The position numbers were made by a program, and so were the translations under genes. Positions 24,433 to 32,217 of a stretch of DNA of 64,000 nucleotides are shown here, one piece after another. The notes under the pieces are model-generated. The model made no database searches, had not been told where the DNA came from, and saw only the letters and a program-made list of their open reading frames with translations. The DNA is from Alphaproteobacteria bacterium. Lineage in GTDB: Bacteria; Pseudomonadota; Alphaproteobacteria; Micropepsales; Micropepsaceae. How positions within the stretch are numbered: position 1 is the first letter of the stretch; each line of letters begins with the position of its first letter. The stretch is taken from NCBI GenBank assembly GCA_028871795.1, contig JAGWMG010000012.1, forward strand, positions 1 to 64,000. Direction: 5' to 3'.

Positions 24433-26549
24433 GGGCTATCCCCCTTAAGTCCGGAAGCCAGAATCCTGATCCTGCCGTCGACGGCAAAGGCGGTATCGGC
24501 GAAAGCCATGACCGGATTGATGTCCATCTCTTCGATCATCGGAAGATCGAGCAACAGGTTGGAGACGCGCAGGATGATGTTCTGCACACTTTCCTTATTC
24601 ACACCCGCTTGGCCCCTGACGCCATCGAGAACGGCGGACAGCTTGACCAATTTCAGCATTTCCGCCGCTTCCGTTCTGGTGATCGGTGCCAGCTTGAAGA
24701 CAACATCCTGCAACAGTTCGACATAGATGCCGCCCAGCCCGAACATGACCAAATGTCCAAGCTGGTCGTCGGCCGTGGCCCCGATGATCAATTCGCGGCC
24801 ATTGGGGAGGAACTTCTGCACGAGGAACCGCAGCCCGGCGAAGCTGCGAAACCGTTCCCGCATGGTCTCGATGGTCGAGCGAACCGCTGCGGCATCCGTC
24901 AGATTGACGACAACGCCGCCCATGTCGCTTTTGTGGTCGATCTGTTCGGAGTCAACCTTTACCACCACCGGATAGCCGATGGCTTCGGCGGCAAGCACTG
25001 CGTCGGCGGCGGTTTCCACCACACGCCAAGGCGCAACGGCAATGCCGTAGGCCTCGAATATGGCATAGACATCGGCTGCCGAAAGTACAGTGCGGCCGGA
25101 TTTCCGGTTGCGCGCGATCACCGCTCTGGCCTTGGCACTGTCCGATCGCGGCAACGGTTCGGATGGTTCGACGCCCCCTCGCCGCTTCAAGCGGCCGTAC
25201 CTGGCCAGCGCCCCCAAGGCTCGCGCCGCATCGCTGGGGTTCGCGTAGCAGGGAACGCCGCCCTCCTGAAGAATCTGTCCCGTCATGCGGAAGCGTTCCT
25301 GGGCCAAATTGGTCATAAAATTGCAGACGATCGGCTTTTTTCCCAACCGGTTCACTTCGACGATCTGCCGGGCGATGGCGCCTGTGTCGCTGAACGGCGG
25401 CGTGACGAAGTTGATGAAGATGCTGTCGACACCGCTCTCGTCCATGAGCACATCGAGCGCCGCACGAAAATGGGCGCCGCTGGCGGTGGCAACCACGTCG
25501 ACGGGATTCTCGACGGCGGCCTGGGGCAGCAGAGCCTTCCTCAGTCTTGCTATCGACGGGCCCGACAAAACCGGCACATCAAGGCCGGCCGCCACCAGGA
25601 CGTCGGTGGCAATGACCGCCGGCCCGCCGGTGTTGGTGATGATTCCGACGCGGTTGCCGGCGGGTATCGGTTGGCTGGCGAAAGCCATCGCCGCCCGCAC
25701 CATTTCGCCTTCGTCCTGGAAGGACAAAATGCCCGCTTTTTCGAAAATCAGTTCGGTAATCTTGCCGGCGCCGGCGAGAGCACCGGTGTGCGACGACGCC
25801 GCCTTCGCTCCCTGTTCGGTGCGGCCGGCCATCATCGCCAAGAGCGGCTTCCTGGTGGCGACTCTTTTAGCGACATCGAGGAATTGCTTGGCGTCGGACA
25901 CGCCTTCGGTATAGAGGACGATTGCCTTGGTAAGCGGGTCTTCTCCCCAGTAGCTGAGAATATCGGAGATCGAAACATCGCAGGCATTGCCGTTGGAGGC
26001 ATACATACGCATGCCGATTCCGAGATCGGCCAAGCCTTGCATGATCAAGGCGCCGACTCCGCCGCTAAGCGCGACGACGGAGATGAAGCCCGGGCGGGGA
26101 AAGGTGAAGGTGAAGTTGCAGTAGGCCTTCAGATCGGGGTCGGTGTTGATGATTCCTTGGCAGTTCGGGCCAAAAACCCGGATGCCGTATTTCTTGGCCG
26201 TCGCCAGAAAGGCCTCCTGGAGCCGGGCTCCTTCTTCCCCCATTTCCTTGAAGCCCGCCGAATTGATGATGACCGCCTTGATCCCTTTCTCGCCGCATTC
26301 CTCCATGGCTTGCGGCACAAATCGGCTCGGGATGATGATATGGGCGAGATCAATCTCCCCCGGAACCGCGGCGAGATTCGGGTATGCCTTGATCCCGCGA
26401 ACGTCGGGAGCGCTGGGATTGATGGGATAAATGGCCCCCTTATAGCCGTAGTGCTGCAAGTTGTGGATGATGACGTTGCCGATGGAAAGTTCCTTGGTCG
26501 AGGCACCGATGACGGCGATCGAGCGAGGCTTGAACAGTGCGTCCAACAT
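24429..26549 (-). CDS. NDP-forming acyl-CoA synthetase (fused alpha-beta type)
   Basis: The 706-residue protein has a CoA-binding Rossmann domain (residues about 5-125; KPRSIAVIGASTKE) and two succinyl-CoA-synthetase-like flavodoxin domains. His254 in AASSHTGALAG is the expected phospho-His, and there is a C-terminal ATP-grasp domain (about 490-706; YPVVVKVDSEQIDHKSDMGGVV). Enzymes of this group make acyl-CoA from acid, CoA and ATP, releasing ADP and phosphate. The ATG at 26549 was chosen because GGAGGG precedes it and the upstream gene stops one base before. No AMP-forming benzoate or 4-hydroxybenzoate ligase is seen in the window, so this enzyme could activate an aromatic acid or the 2-hydroxyacid of its own operon. 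The substrate is not determined. Confidence 0.88.
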   Translation of the reverse strand: MLDALFKPRSIAVIGASTKELSIGNVIIHNLQHYGYKGAIYPINPSAPDVRGIKAYPNLAAVPGEIDLAHIIIPSRFVPQAMEECGEKGIKAVIINSAGFKEMGEEGARLQEAFLATAKKYGIRVFGPNCQGIINTDPDLKAYCNFTFTFPRPGFISVVALSGGVGALIMQGLADLGIGMRMYASNGNACDVSISDILSYWGEDPLTKAIVLYTEGVSDAKQFLDVAKRVATRKPLLAMMAGRTEQGAKAASSHTGALAGAGKITELIFEKAGILSFQDEGEMVRAAMAFASQPIPAGNRVGIITNTGGPAVIATDVLVAAGLDVPVLSGPSIARLRKALLPQAAVENPVDVVATASGAHFRAALDVLMDESGVDSIFINFVTPPFSDTGAIARQIVEVNRLGKKPIVCNFMTNLAQERFRMTGQILQEGGVPCYANPSDAARALGALARYGRLKRRGGVEPSEPLPRSDSAKARAVIARNRKSGRTVLSAADVYAIFEAYGIAVAPWRVVETAADAVLAAEAIGYPVVVKVDSEQIDHKSDMGGVVVNLTDAAAVRSTIETMRERFRSFAGLRFLVQKFLPNGRELIIGATADDQLGHLVMFGLGGIYVELLQDVVFKLAPITRTEAAEMLKLVKLSAVLDGVRGQAGVNKESVQNIILRVSNLLLDLPMIEEMDINPVMAFADTAFAVDGRIRILASGLKGDSP

Positions 26550-26550
26550 G

Positions 26551-27798
26551 CTAGCGGCCCTCCACCAGTTGTTCGACAAACGCCTCGACATTGATCTTGG
26601 TCTGTTCGTCGGAGACGCAGCGCATGTCGTTGAGGTCGCCGGACAGCACCAGGCTGGGAATGCCGGTCTTGGCTTCCAGTCTTTGCGGCAGACCGTAGCG
26701 GCAGTTGGAGTTGTTGGGGCAGGTCTTGGCGTCGTGATAAACGATCCCGTCGACGGCAAAATGTTCGATCATGTCCTGCAGATATTTTTCCTTATATTGG
26801 TCGGTGCGCACGATGAACAGTTCGAGATAGGCCTTGGCCATGCTGCGGATCGGATCTTGCGGATCAAGCGACGGGAACACCCAGCTGCTGCAATAGGTCG
26901 AGGCCAGGACGCAGGCCCCCAACCTGGCAAACAGCTCGGAATTCTGGCGCAGCCGGCCCCAAACCGGCATGCCTTCCCAATAGATCCGCGCGGTCTCATG
27001 CTCGACCGCCGCAATACCGCCACGAACCCGCTGTTCGAGTTCGGCAAGCAGAACCCGGTAATAATCGACGGCTTGCTGCGTGCCGCGCAAGACGACAGCC
27101 GGTCCCATCTGGATGGTGCCGTCGAAAAAAGTAATCGGAGCGGGCTTGGCGGTTGCCGTCGCCAACACCTTGTTCCACAATTCCGTGCACTCGCGCGAAA
27201 GCCGGACGGTCTCACGCAGCTTTTCCATGTCGAGTCTGCTGCCGGCGACTGCTTCCAGCTTCGGGATCAAGGCCTCGGTTTGCCTTGCCACATCGTCGAT
27301 ATGGATCTCCGTCACTTCGCCGATATTTCTTGGTGAGGTAATGCCGATCGAGGGAACACCCCATTCGCGGCCGTACCAGGCGAACCAGTCCTGGACATCG
27401 CGGCACTGGTTGGTGTTGAAAACCAGGACGTCGGCCTTCGGCACCGATTGGATTCCCGGATAGGCTTTCGACAGCGGCGTGGTTTTCCGCAGGAAGGCGC
27501 CTATATCGGAGGTCAGGTAGGAACAGATGTCGGGCGAATAGCCGATGGCGTTGGCCGCCGGGATCATGTCCGTGGCCATGCGCGAGGCGCCCAGCAACGC
27601 ACCGTGATTTTCCGGAAAATAGACCGCGAACCCCATGGCGCGAAGCAGTTCCGCCGGACCGACACTGGTACACCACGCGACTTTGCGGCTGGCGGAGATG
27701 GCGGCCTCGTTCAGGTCGTAGAAATAGGCCGCCATGATCTCGTTCATCAGATCGGTGGCTTGAATTTTCTTTCTCGGTACTTGGACTTCGTCGGCCAT
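26551..27798 (-). CDS. BcrB/HgdB-family Fe-S protein, single subunit (DCCP-like or 2-hydroxyacyl-CoA dehydratase-like)
   Basis: This 415-residue protein belongs to the benzoyl-CoA reductase/2-hydroxyglutaryl-CoA dehydratase D-component family. Typical blocks are WCTSVGPAELLRAMGF (Cys43), SPDICSYLTSDIGAFL (Cys92), FNTNQCRDVQDWFAWYG (Cys132), TYCSSW (Cys303), KTCPNNSNCRYGLPQR (Cys360 and Cys366) and MRCVSDEQT (Cys394). The clustered dehydratases have two different subunits, each binding one cluster by three Cys. Here only one such gene is next to its activator, as in the E. coli YjiM/YjiL and Carboxydothermus double-cubane-cluster protein systems. It has seven candidate ligands, enough for the six a double cubane needs. 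The synthetase start lies one base beyond its stop. Function: ATP-driven low-potential reduction or dehydration of an unknown substrate. Confidence 0.82.
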   Translation of the reverse strand: MADEVQVPRKKIQATDLMNEIMAAYFYDLNEAAISASRKVAWCTSVGPAELLRAMGFAVYFPENHGALLGASRMATDMIPAANAIGYSPDICSYLTSDIGAFLRKTTPLSKAYPGIQSVPKADVLVFNTNQCRDVQDWFAWYGREWGVPSIGITSPRNIGEVTEIHIDDVARQTEALIPKLEAVAGSRLDMEKLRETVRLSRECTELWNKVLATATAKPAPITFFDGTIQMGPAVVLRGTQQAVDYYRVLLAELEQRVRGGIAAVEHETARIYWEGMPVWGRLRQNSELFARLGACVLASTYCSSWVFPSLDPQDPIRSMAKAYLELFIVRTDQYKEKYLQDMIEHFAVDGIVYHDAKTCPNNSNCRYGLPQRLEAKTGIPSLVLSGDLNDMRCVSDEQTKINVEAFVEQLVEGR

Positions 27799-27860
27799 GG
27801 ACGCTCTCCATTTGGAAAAGGCTTGTCGGCGCCGAATCCGGCACCAGACTTGACGAGGAT

Positions 27861-28655
27861 TCAGTGACCGGCAGCCTCCCGGGCATAGAGCGCCGCGCCG
27901 ACAGCGCCGACGAACTGCGGGTATTCGCTGACGAACACCGGGCGTTGGATCAATTCCGCGGTCATGTCGACGATGAACGGATTATTGGCGACCACCCCGC
28001 CGGACATGACGACCTTTTCGGTCAACAAATCCATTTCGAGGACGCGTTTGATCACGGAGTGGAAAACGCCTTTGACGATGTCGGCGACATTTTTGCCTTG
28101 CCGAATATTGTCGAGTACTTCTGTTGCCGAGAACACCGTGCAATAGCTTCCCAGCTTGATCATGTGTTCGGATCGGCGCGCGATACCGTTCATCTCTTCG
28201 AGTGGGACGTCGAGGCGGCTGGCCATTTCTTCGAGGAAGGCTCCGGTTCCGGCCGCACATTTGCGGTTCATCTTGAAGCTCGTGCGTTGACCGGAGCCGT
28301 CAATCTTTACGATCTTGTTGTCTTGTCCGCCTATATCGATAATGGTGATCGGCTCGGGAAAATAATGGTAGCCGGCCTTGGCCAGGCAACCGATTTCCGT
28401 CTTGTTTTCTTCCGTAATAAAGCGGGCATTGCCGCGTCCGTAGCCGGTCGACAGAGCGCCGGCGACATCATCCGTCGCCGCATCCGCCATCTGCAGTGCC
28501 GCATCAAGACAGACCTTGGCCGTCGACGAAAAATCCGTACCGGATTTCTTGACAGCACGACCGATGAGATGGCCCGCCGCGTCGATGACCGCGACCTTCG
28601 TCCTTGACGATCCAATGTCGAGACCGACATACACGGCTTTGTTGCGTTGACTCAT
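27861..28655 (-). CDS. ATP-dependent activator (HgdC/YjiL type, BcrA/BadG ATPase family)
   Basis: The 264-residue ASKHA ATPase has the phosphate-1 motif YVGLDIGSSRTKV, the phosphate-2 motif IIDIGGQDNK and an adenosine motif near MSGGVVANN. Cys133 (NRKCAAGTGAF) and Cys172 (GSYCTVFSATEV) are the two residues that bind the [4Fe-4S] cluster bridging the homodimer in HgdC. Length and motifs fit the single-domain activators that reload HgdAB, HadBC or YjiM-type partners with electrons at the cost of ATP, rather than the longer BcrA. It is the first gene of the operon; the partner starts 62 bp after its stop. The reductant is probably a ferredoxin; one is encoded at 35314-35559. Confidence 0.88.
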   Translation of the reverse strand: MSQRNKAVYVGLDIGSSRTKVAVIDAAGHLIGRAVKKSGTDFSSTAKVCLDAALQMADAATDDVAGALSTGYGRGNARFITEENKTEIGCLAKAGYHYFPEPITIIDIGGQDNKIVKIDGSGQRTSFKMNRKCAAGTGAFLEEMASRLDVPLEEMNGIARRSEHMIKLGSYCTVFSATEVLDNIRQGKNVADIVKGVFHSVIKRVLEMDLLTEKVVMSGGVVANNPFIVDMTAELIQRPVFVSEYPQFVGAVGAALYAREAAGH

Positions 28656-28810
28656 CCTGCCCTCTGGCCGGATCGACCGGGCAGCAAAGGGATAGGCAAC
28701 CCGGAAAACGGTAGCGCAAAGTCCATGATCAACTCTTTGGCTTCTGCGACCATCCCGAGGTCACTCCCGGCGCATCAAACCGGCGGACCGCCTTCGCTGC
28801 CGGTTGGGCC

Positions 28811-28830
28811 ATTGTCGACATTATGACAAT
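28811..28830. promoter_or_regulatory. Inverted repeat ATTGTC-N8-GACAAT in a divergent promoter
   Basis: A perfect 6-bp dyad with eight-base spacing lies between the activator gene (start 28655, minus) and the Lrp/AsnC gene (start 28905, plus). Its position suggests an operator, perhaps for the Lrp/AsnC protein acting on itself and on the operon opposite. Confidence 0.45.
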
Positions 28831-28904
28831 TCCCGGCAAAATTCCTTTCCTTCTCGCGTGAATTACGGGTATAGTTGAGTAAATATTTCGCTTTCCCGTG
28901 ATTT

Positions 28905-29375
28905 ATGAAACGTGGACTACGAATAGACGAAGTTGACCAACAACTCTTGCGGGCGCTTCAGCGCGACGCGAGCTTGAGTGTTGCGACGCTGGCTGAGCAG
29001 GTGGGGGCATCGGCGGCATCCTGCTGGCGCCGCATCCGGGCACTGGAGGAATCGGGGATATTGCGCAAGGCTGTCCGCCTTGTTAACCCGCAACTAATCG
29101 GGCGAGGCGTCAACGTTGTCTGTCAGGTCCGCGTCAAATCACATTCGCTCGAAGTCCGGAATTCCTTCGAACAATTTGTCGCCTCGCAGGACGAAATCAT
29201 GGAATGCTATTCCATGTCGGGAGAGTGGGACTATCTATTGCGCGTCGTCACCGGCGATGTCGTGTCCTATGACCGTTTTCTGATGCGAAGCTTGCTCGGC
29301 CATCCGGCGGTGGCAACGGCCGCCTCGCATTTCGCACTCAACCAAGTTAAATACACCACCGCTCTCCCTCTATAG
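28905..29375 (+). CDS. Lrp/AsnC-family transcriptional regulator
   Basis: This 156-residue protein has an N-terminal winged helix-turn-helix (IDEVDQQLLRALQRDASLS through CWRRIRALEESGIL, residues about 7-55) and a C-terminal RAM/AsnC ligand domain (VVCQVRVKSH through ATAASHFALNQVKYTTALPL). It is divergent from the HgdC-like operon and 18 bp upstream of hcrC on the same strand, so it could control either. Lrp-family members sense amino acids or small organic acids; an aromatic acid or 2-hydroxyacid effector would fit here. Co-transcription with hcrCAB is likely given the short gap. Confidence 0.9.
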   Translation: MKRGLRIDEVDQQLLRALQRDASLSVATLAEQVGASAASCWRRIRALEESGILRKAVRLVNPQLIGRGVNVVCQVRVKSHSLEVRNSFEQFVASQDEIMECYSMSGEWDYLLRVVTGDVVSYDRFLMRSLLGHPAVATAASHFALNQVKYTTALPL

Positions 29376-29393
29376 CGGCAAAGGAACACTTGG

Positions 29394-29891
29394 ATGCACG
29401 CATCTGGCCCGCAATCGAAGGGGCGCCTGCTGAAATTGAAGCTTAACGGACGCTGGCGCGAAGACGTCGTAGCCGAAAGCGAGTTGCTCGTCGACTATTT
29501 GCGCGAAGTCGCGCGCCTCACCGGCGTGAAGATCGGCTGCGACGGCGGCGAATGCGGCGCGTGCACGGTCTTGATCGACGGTGAAGCTGTGCCATCCTGC
29601 ATCACGCTGGCGGCGCGCTGCGAAGGCCGTCATATCGAAACGATCGAAGGTTTGGCGACGCAGGGCCGGCTCAGCCGATTGCAGCGAGCCTTTCACGAAA
29701 AGCTCGGCACGCAATGCGGTTTCTGCACGCCGGGAATGATCATGGCGGCTGAAGCTCTCTTGCGCCGAAATCCGACACCTACCAACAGCGAAATACGGGC
29801 CGCCTTATCGGGAAATCTTTGCCGGTGCACGGGCTATGTAAAAATCGTCGAGGCAGTCGAAGCGGCTGCGGGGCAGCTCCATGACCGCTGA
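29394..29891 (+). CDS. hcrC: 4-Hydroxybenzoyl-CoA reductase, gamma (2Fe-2S) subunit
   Basis: The 165-residue protein has the two [2Fe-2S] domains of the xanthine-oxidase family. The plant-type cluster is bound by GCDGGECGACTVLIDG and a later Cys (PSCITLAA). The second is bound by CGFCTPGM and CRCTGY. Family proteins of this length (about 160 residues) are small subunits of CO dehydrogenase, isoquinoline oxidoreductase and 4-hydroxybenzoyl-CoA reductase. The assignment to Hcr rests on the beta subunit downstream, which carries the extra [4Fe-4S] site. It overlaps hcrA by 11 bases. The complex removes the para-hydroxyl group from 4-hydroxybenzoyl-CoA with ferredoxin as donor. Confidence 0.9.
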   Translation: MHASGPQSKGRLLKLKLNGRWREDVVAESELLVDYLREVARLTGVKIGCDGGECGACTVLIDGEAVPSCITLAARCEGRHIETIEGLATQGRLSRLQRAFHEKLGTQCGFCTPGMIMAAEALLRRNPTPTNSEIRAALSGNLCRCTGYVKIVEAVEAAAGQLHDR

Positions 29892-32217
29892 TCCGGCCAC
29901 GGACGACCGTCTCCCGCGCCGCGGCGTTCCTCTCATCGACGGCGTCGAAAAAGTCACCGGACGCGCGCGTTATACCGCCGATCTCGACCACGCCGACGCG
30001 CTTGTCGGCCGCATACTCCGCAGTCCGGTGAGCCACGGGGAAATCGTTCGGCTGGGCGTTTCCAAGGCGCGGGCTCTCGAGGGAGTCTTTGCGGTCGTTA
30101 CGGGCGACGATTGTCCGTACACTTACGGCGTCCTGCCGGTCGCCATGAACGAGTATCCGATGGCGCGCGAACGGGTGCGCTACCGCGGGGAGCCGATTGC
30201 CGCAGTAGCCGCCGTTGACGCCGAAACCGCCGAGCGCGCGATTCACCTGATCGAATTGGAGATGCGCCGATTGCCGGCATACTACACTTCGGCGGAAGCC
30301 CGGGCGCCGGGCGCGACATTGCTGCACGACGACAAGCCCGGCAATATCGAACGCGAAGTCCATCACGAATTCGGCAATTGGCAGCAAGGCTTCGCGACGG
30401 CCGATCTTGTCCGGGAAGAGAAGATCAGTTGCGCCGAGGTCAACCATGCCCAAATCGAGCCTCATGCCTGCCTCGCGGACTACGATCCAACAACAGAAAG
30501 GCTCACCGTCCAATCCGTTTCCCAGGTGGGTTATTACCTGCACCTCATGCTCGCGCGGTGTCTCGAAATGGATGCTTCGCGTATCCGTATCGTGAAGCCG
30601 TCCATCGGCGGCGGCTTCGGCGCGCGCGTCGAAGTCCTCAATTTCGAGATCATCACCGCACTTCTCGCCCGCTCAGCTGCCGGAAAAGTGCTCATGCGTT
30701 TGAGCCGGGAGGAAACATTCCTGACCCATCGCGCGCGTCCGCAAACCGACATCACATTACGGCTGGCGATGCGTCGCGACGGACGGATTACCGCTTGCAC
30801 CTGCGAGGTTGTCCAACGCGGCGGCGCCTATGCCGGATACGGTATTGTGACGATCCTTTATGCCGGTGCGCTGTTGCAGGGCCTCTATGACATTCCGGCA
30901 GTCAAATACGATGGGTATCGGGTCTACGCCAATCTCCCGCCCTGCGGCGCAATGCGCGGTCACGGCTCGGTCGATACCCGCCATGTCTTCGAGTGCCTGC
31001 TTGATCGGATGGCCCGCGATTTGGGGCTTGATCCATTTGCCGTGCGCCGCGCCAATCTCTTGCACGCGCCCACCCGCACCATGAACGACCTGATCGTCAA
31101 CAGCTATGGGCTGCCCGAGTGCCTCGACCGCGTTGAATGTGCAAGCCGGTGGCACGATCGCATTGGCAAACTGCCGGACGGCAAGGGATTGGGCATGGCT
31201 TGCTCGCATTACGTCAGCGGCGCAGCCAAACCAATTCACTGGACCGGAGAGCCACATGCAGTCGTCAATGTGAGACTCGATTTTGACGGCGGCATAACCG
31301 CGCTGACCGGCGCGGCCGACATCGGCCAAGGCTCCTCGACCATGGTAGCCATTACGGTTTCGGAAACACTCGGCGTGGCGCTCAATCGTGTACGGGTCAT
31401 CGCGGCGGATAGCGCCGTGACGCCCAAGGACAATGGCGCCTACTCGTCGCGCATTACCTTCATGGTCGGCAATGCCGCAATCGACGCGGCAAAAAAGCTC
31501 AAGGCAATTCTCGTGGACGCGGCAGCCCGTAAGCTCGAAGCGCGCCCTGACGACATCAAGATGGTAGGCGAAAACTTCTGCATCGGCAGCGGTGAACAAG
31601 CGAGCCTTTCCTTCGCCGAGGTGGCAAGTGCTGCGCTGGTCGATCGCGGCGCGATCACCGTCAGCGGAACGTTTACATGCCCGCCCGACGCGCAGGGAGG
31701 CCGGCACAAGGGCGGCGCCGTAGGCTCGACCATGGGTTTCAGTTATGCCGCCCAGGTCGTCGAAGTCAGTGTCGATGACGCCACTGGTACGGTTACCGTC
31801 GACAAGGTCTGGGCCGCGCTGGACTGCGGCCACGCCATCAACCCATTGGCGGTTGAAGGACAGATACAAGGATCGGTATGGATGGGGATGGGACAAGCGT
31901 TGTGCGAGGAGACCCGCTATATCGACGGCTTGCCGGCCCATGCAAGCCTGCTCGAATATCGCATGCCAACCATCGCGGAATCCCCGCCGATCGAGGTTCA
32001 TATCGTCGAAAGTCACGATCCATATGGGCCCTTCGGTGCCAAAGAAACGAGCGAAGGCGCACTGGCCAGTTTCCCACCCGCATTGGTCAACGCTATCGCC
32101 AACGCCATCGGTATCGACTTCAACGAATTGCCGGTGACGCCTGACCGGGTCATGGAGGCGCTCATCCAGCGTCGGCGGCAGGCGAGGCTTGCCAGCGCCC
32201 TGAAGGCCGCAACATGA
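29881..32217 (+). CDS. hcrA: 4-Hydroxybenzoyl-CoA reductase, alpha (molybdenum) subunit
   Basis: This 778-residue molybdopterin subunit is close to the known Hcr length (about 770). Visible motifs are the N-terminal RRGVPLIDGVEKVTGRARYTADL, the cofactor motif SIGGGFGARVE, GAMRGHGS, and near the end GPFGAKETSEGALASFP, which holds the glutamate that is catalytic across the family. It receives electrons from the HcrB and HcrC clusters and reduces the aromatic ring of 4-hydroxybenzoyl-CoA, expelling water. It overlaps hcrC by 11 bases and hcrB by ATGA, which supports fixed stoichiometry. A 3,4-dihydroxy or 3-hydroxybenzoyl-CoA substrate cannot be excluded. Confidence 0.9.
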   Translation: MTADPATDDRLPRRGVPLIDGVEKVTGRARYTADLDHADALVGRILRSPVSHGEIVRLGVSKARALEGVFAVVTGDDCPYTYGVLPVAMNEYPMARERVRYRGEPIAAVAAVDAETAERAIHLIELEMRRLPAYYTSAEARAPGATLLHDDKPGNIEREVHHEFGNWQQGFATADLVREEKISCAEVNHAQIEPHACLADYDPTTERLTVQSVSQVGYYLHLMLARCLEMDASRIRIVKPSIGGGFGARVEVLNFEIITALLARSAAGKVLMRLSREETFLTHRARPQTDITLRLAMRRDGRITACTCEVVQRGGAYAGYGIVTILYAGALLQGLYDIPAVKYDGYRVYANLPPCGAMRGHGSVDTRHVFECLLDRMARDLGLDPFAVRRANLLHAPTRTMNDLIVNSYGLPECLDRVECASRWHDRIGKLPDGKGLGMACSHYVSGAAKPIHWTGEPHAVVNVRLDFDGGITALTGAADIGQGSSTMVAITVSETLGVALNRVRVIAADSAVTPKDNGAYSSRITFMVGNAAIDAAKKLKAILVDAAARKLEARPDDIKMVGENFCIGSGEQASLSFAEVASAALVDRGAITVSGTFTCPPDAQGGRHKGGAVGSTMGFSYAAQVVEVSVDDATGTVTVDKVWAALDCGHAINPLAVEGQIQGSVWMGMGQALCEETRYIDGLPAHASLLEYRMPTIAESPPIEVHIVESHDPYGPFGAKETSEGALASFPPALVNAIANAIGIDFNELPVTPDRVMEALIQRRRQARLASALKAAT

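Noticed and set aside
24609..26594. A 661-codon open frame on the plus strand
   Set aside because: It is antisense to the well-supported acyl-CoA synthetase gene. Its peptide has no recognisable motif, and such frames are common opposite GC-rich genes.
26551..28655. A second benzoyl-CoA reductase
   Set aside because: Only one catalytic-type and one ATPase-type subunit are present, against four in the true bcr operon. The activator lacks the BcrA insert.
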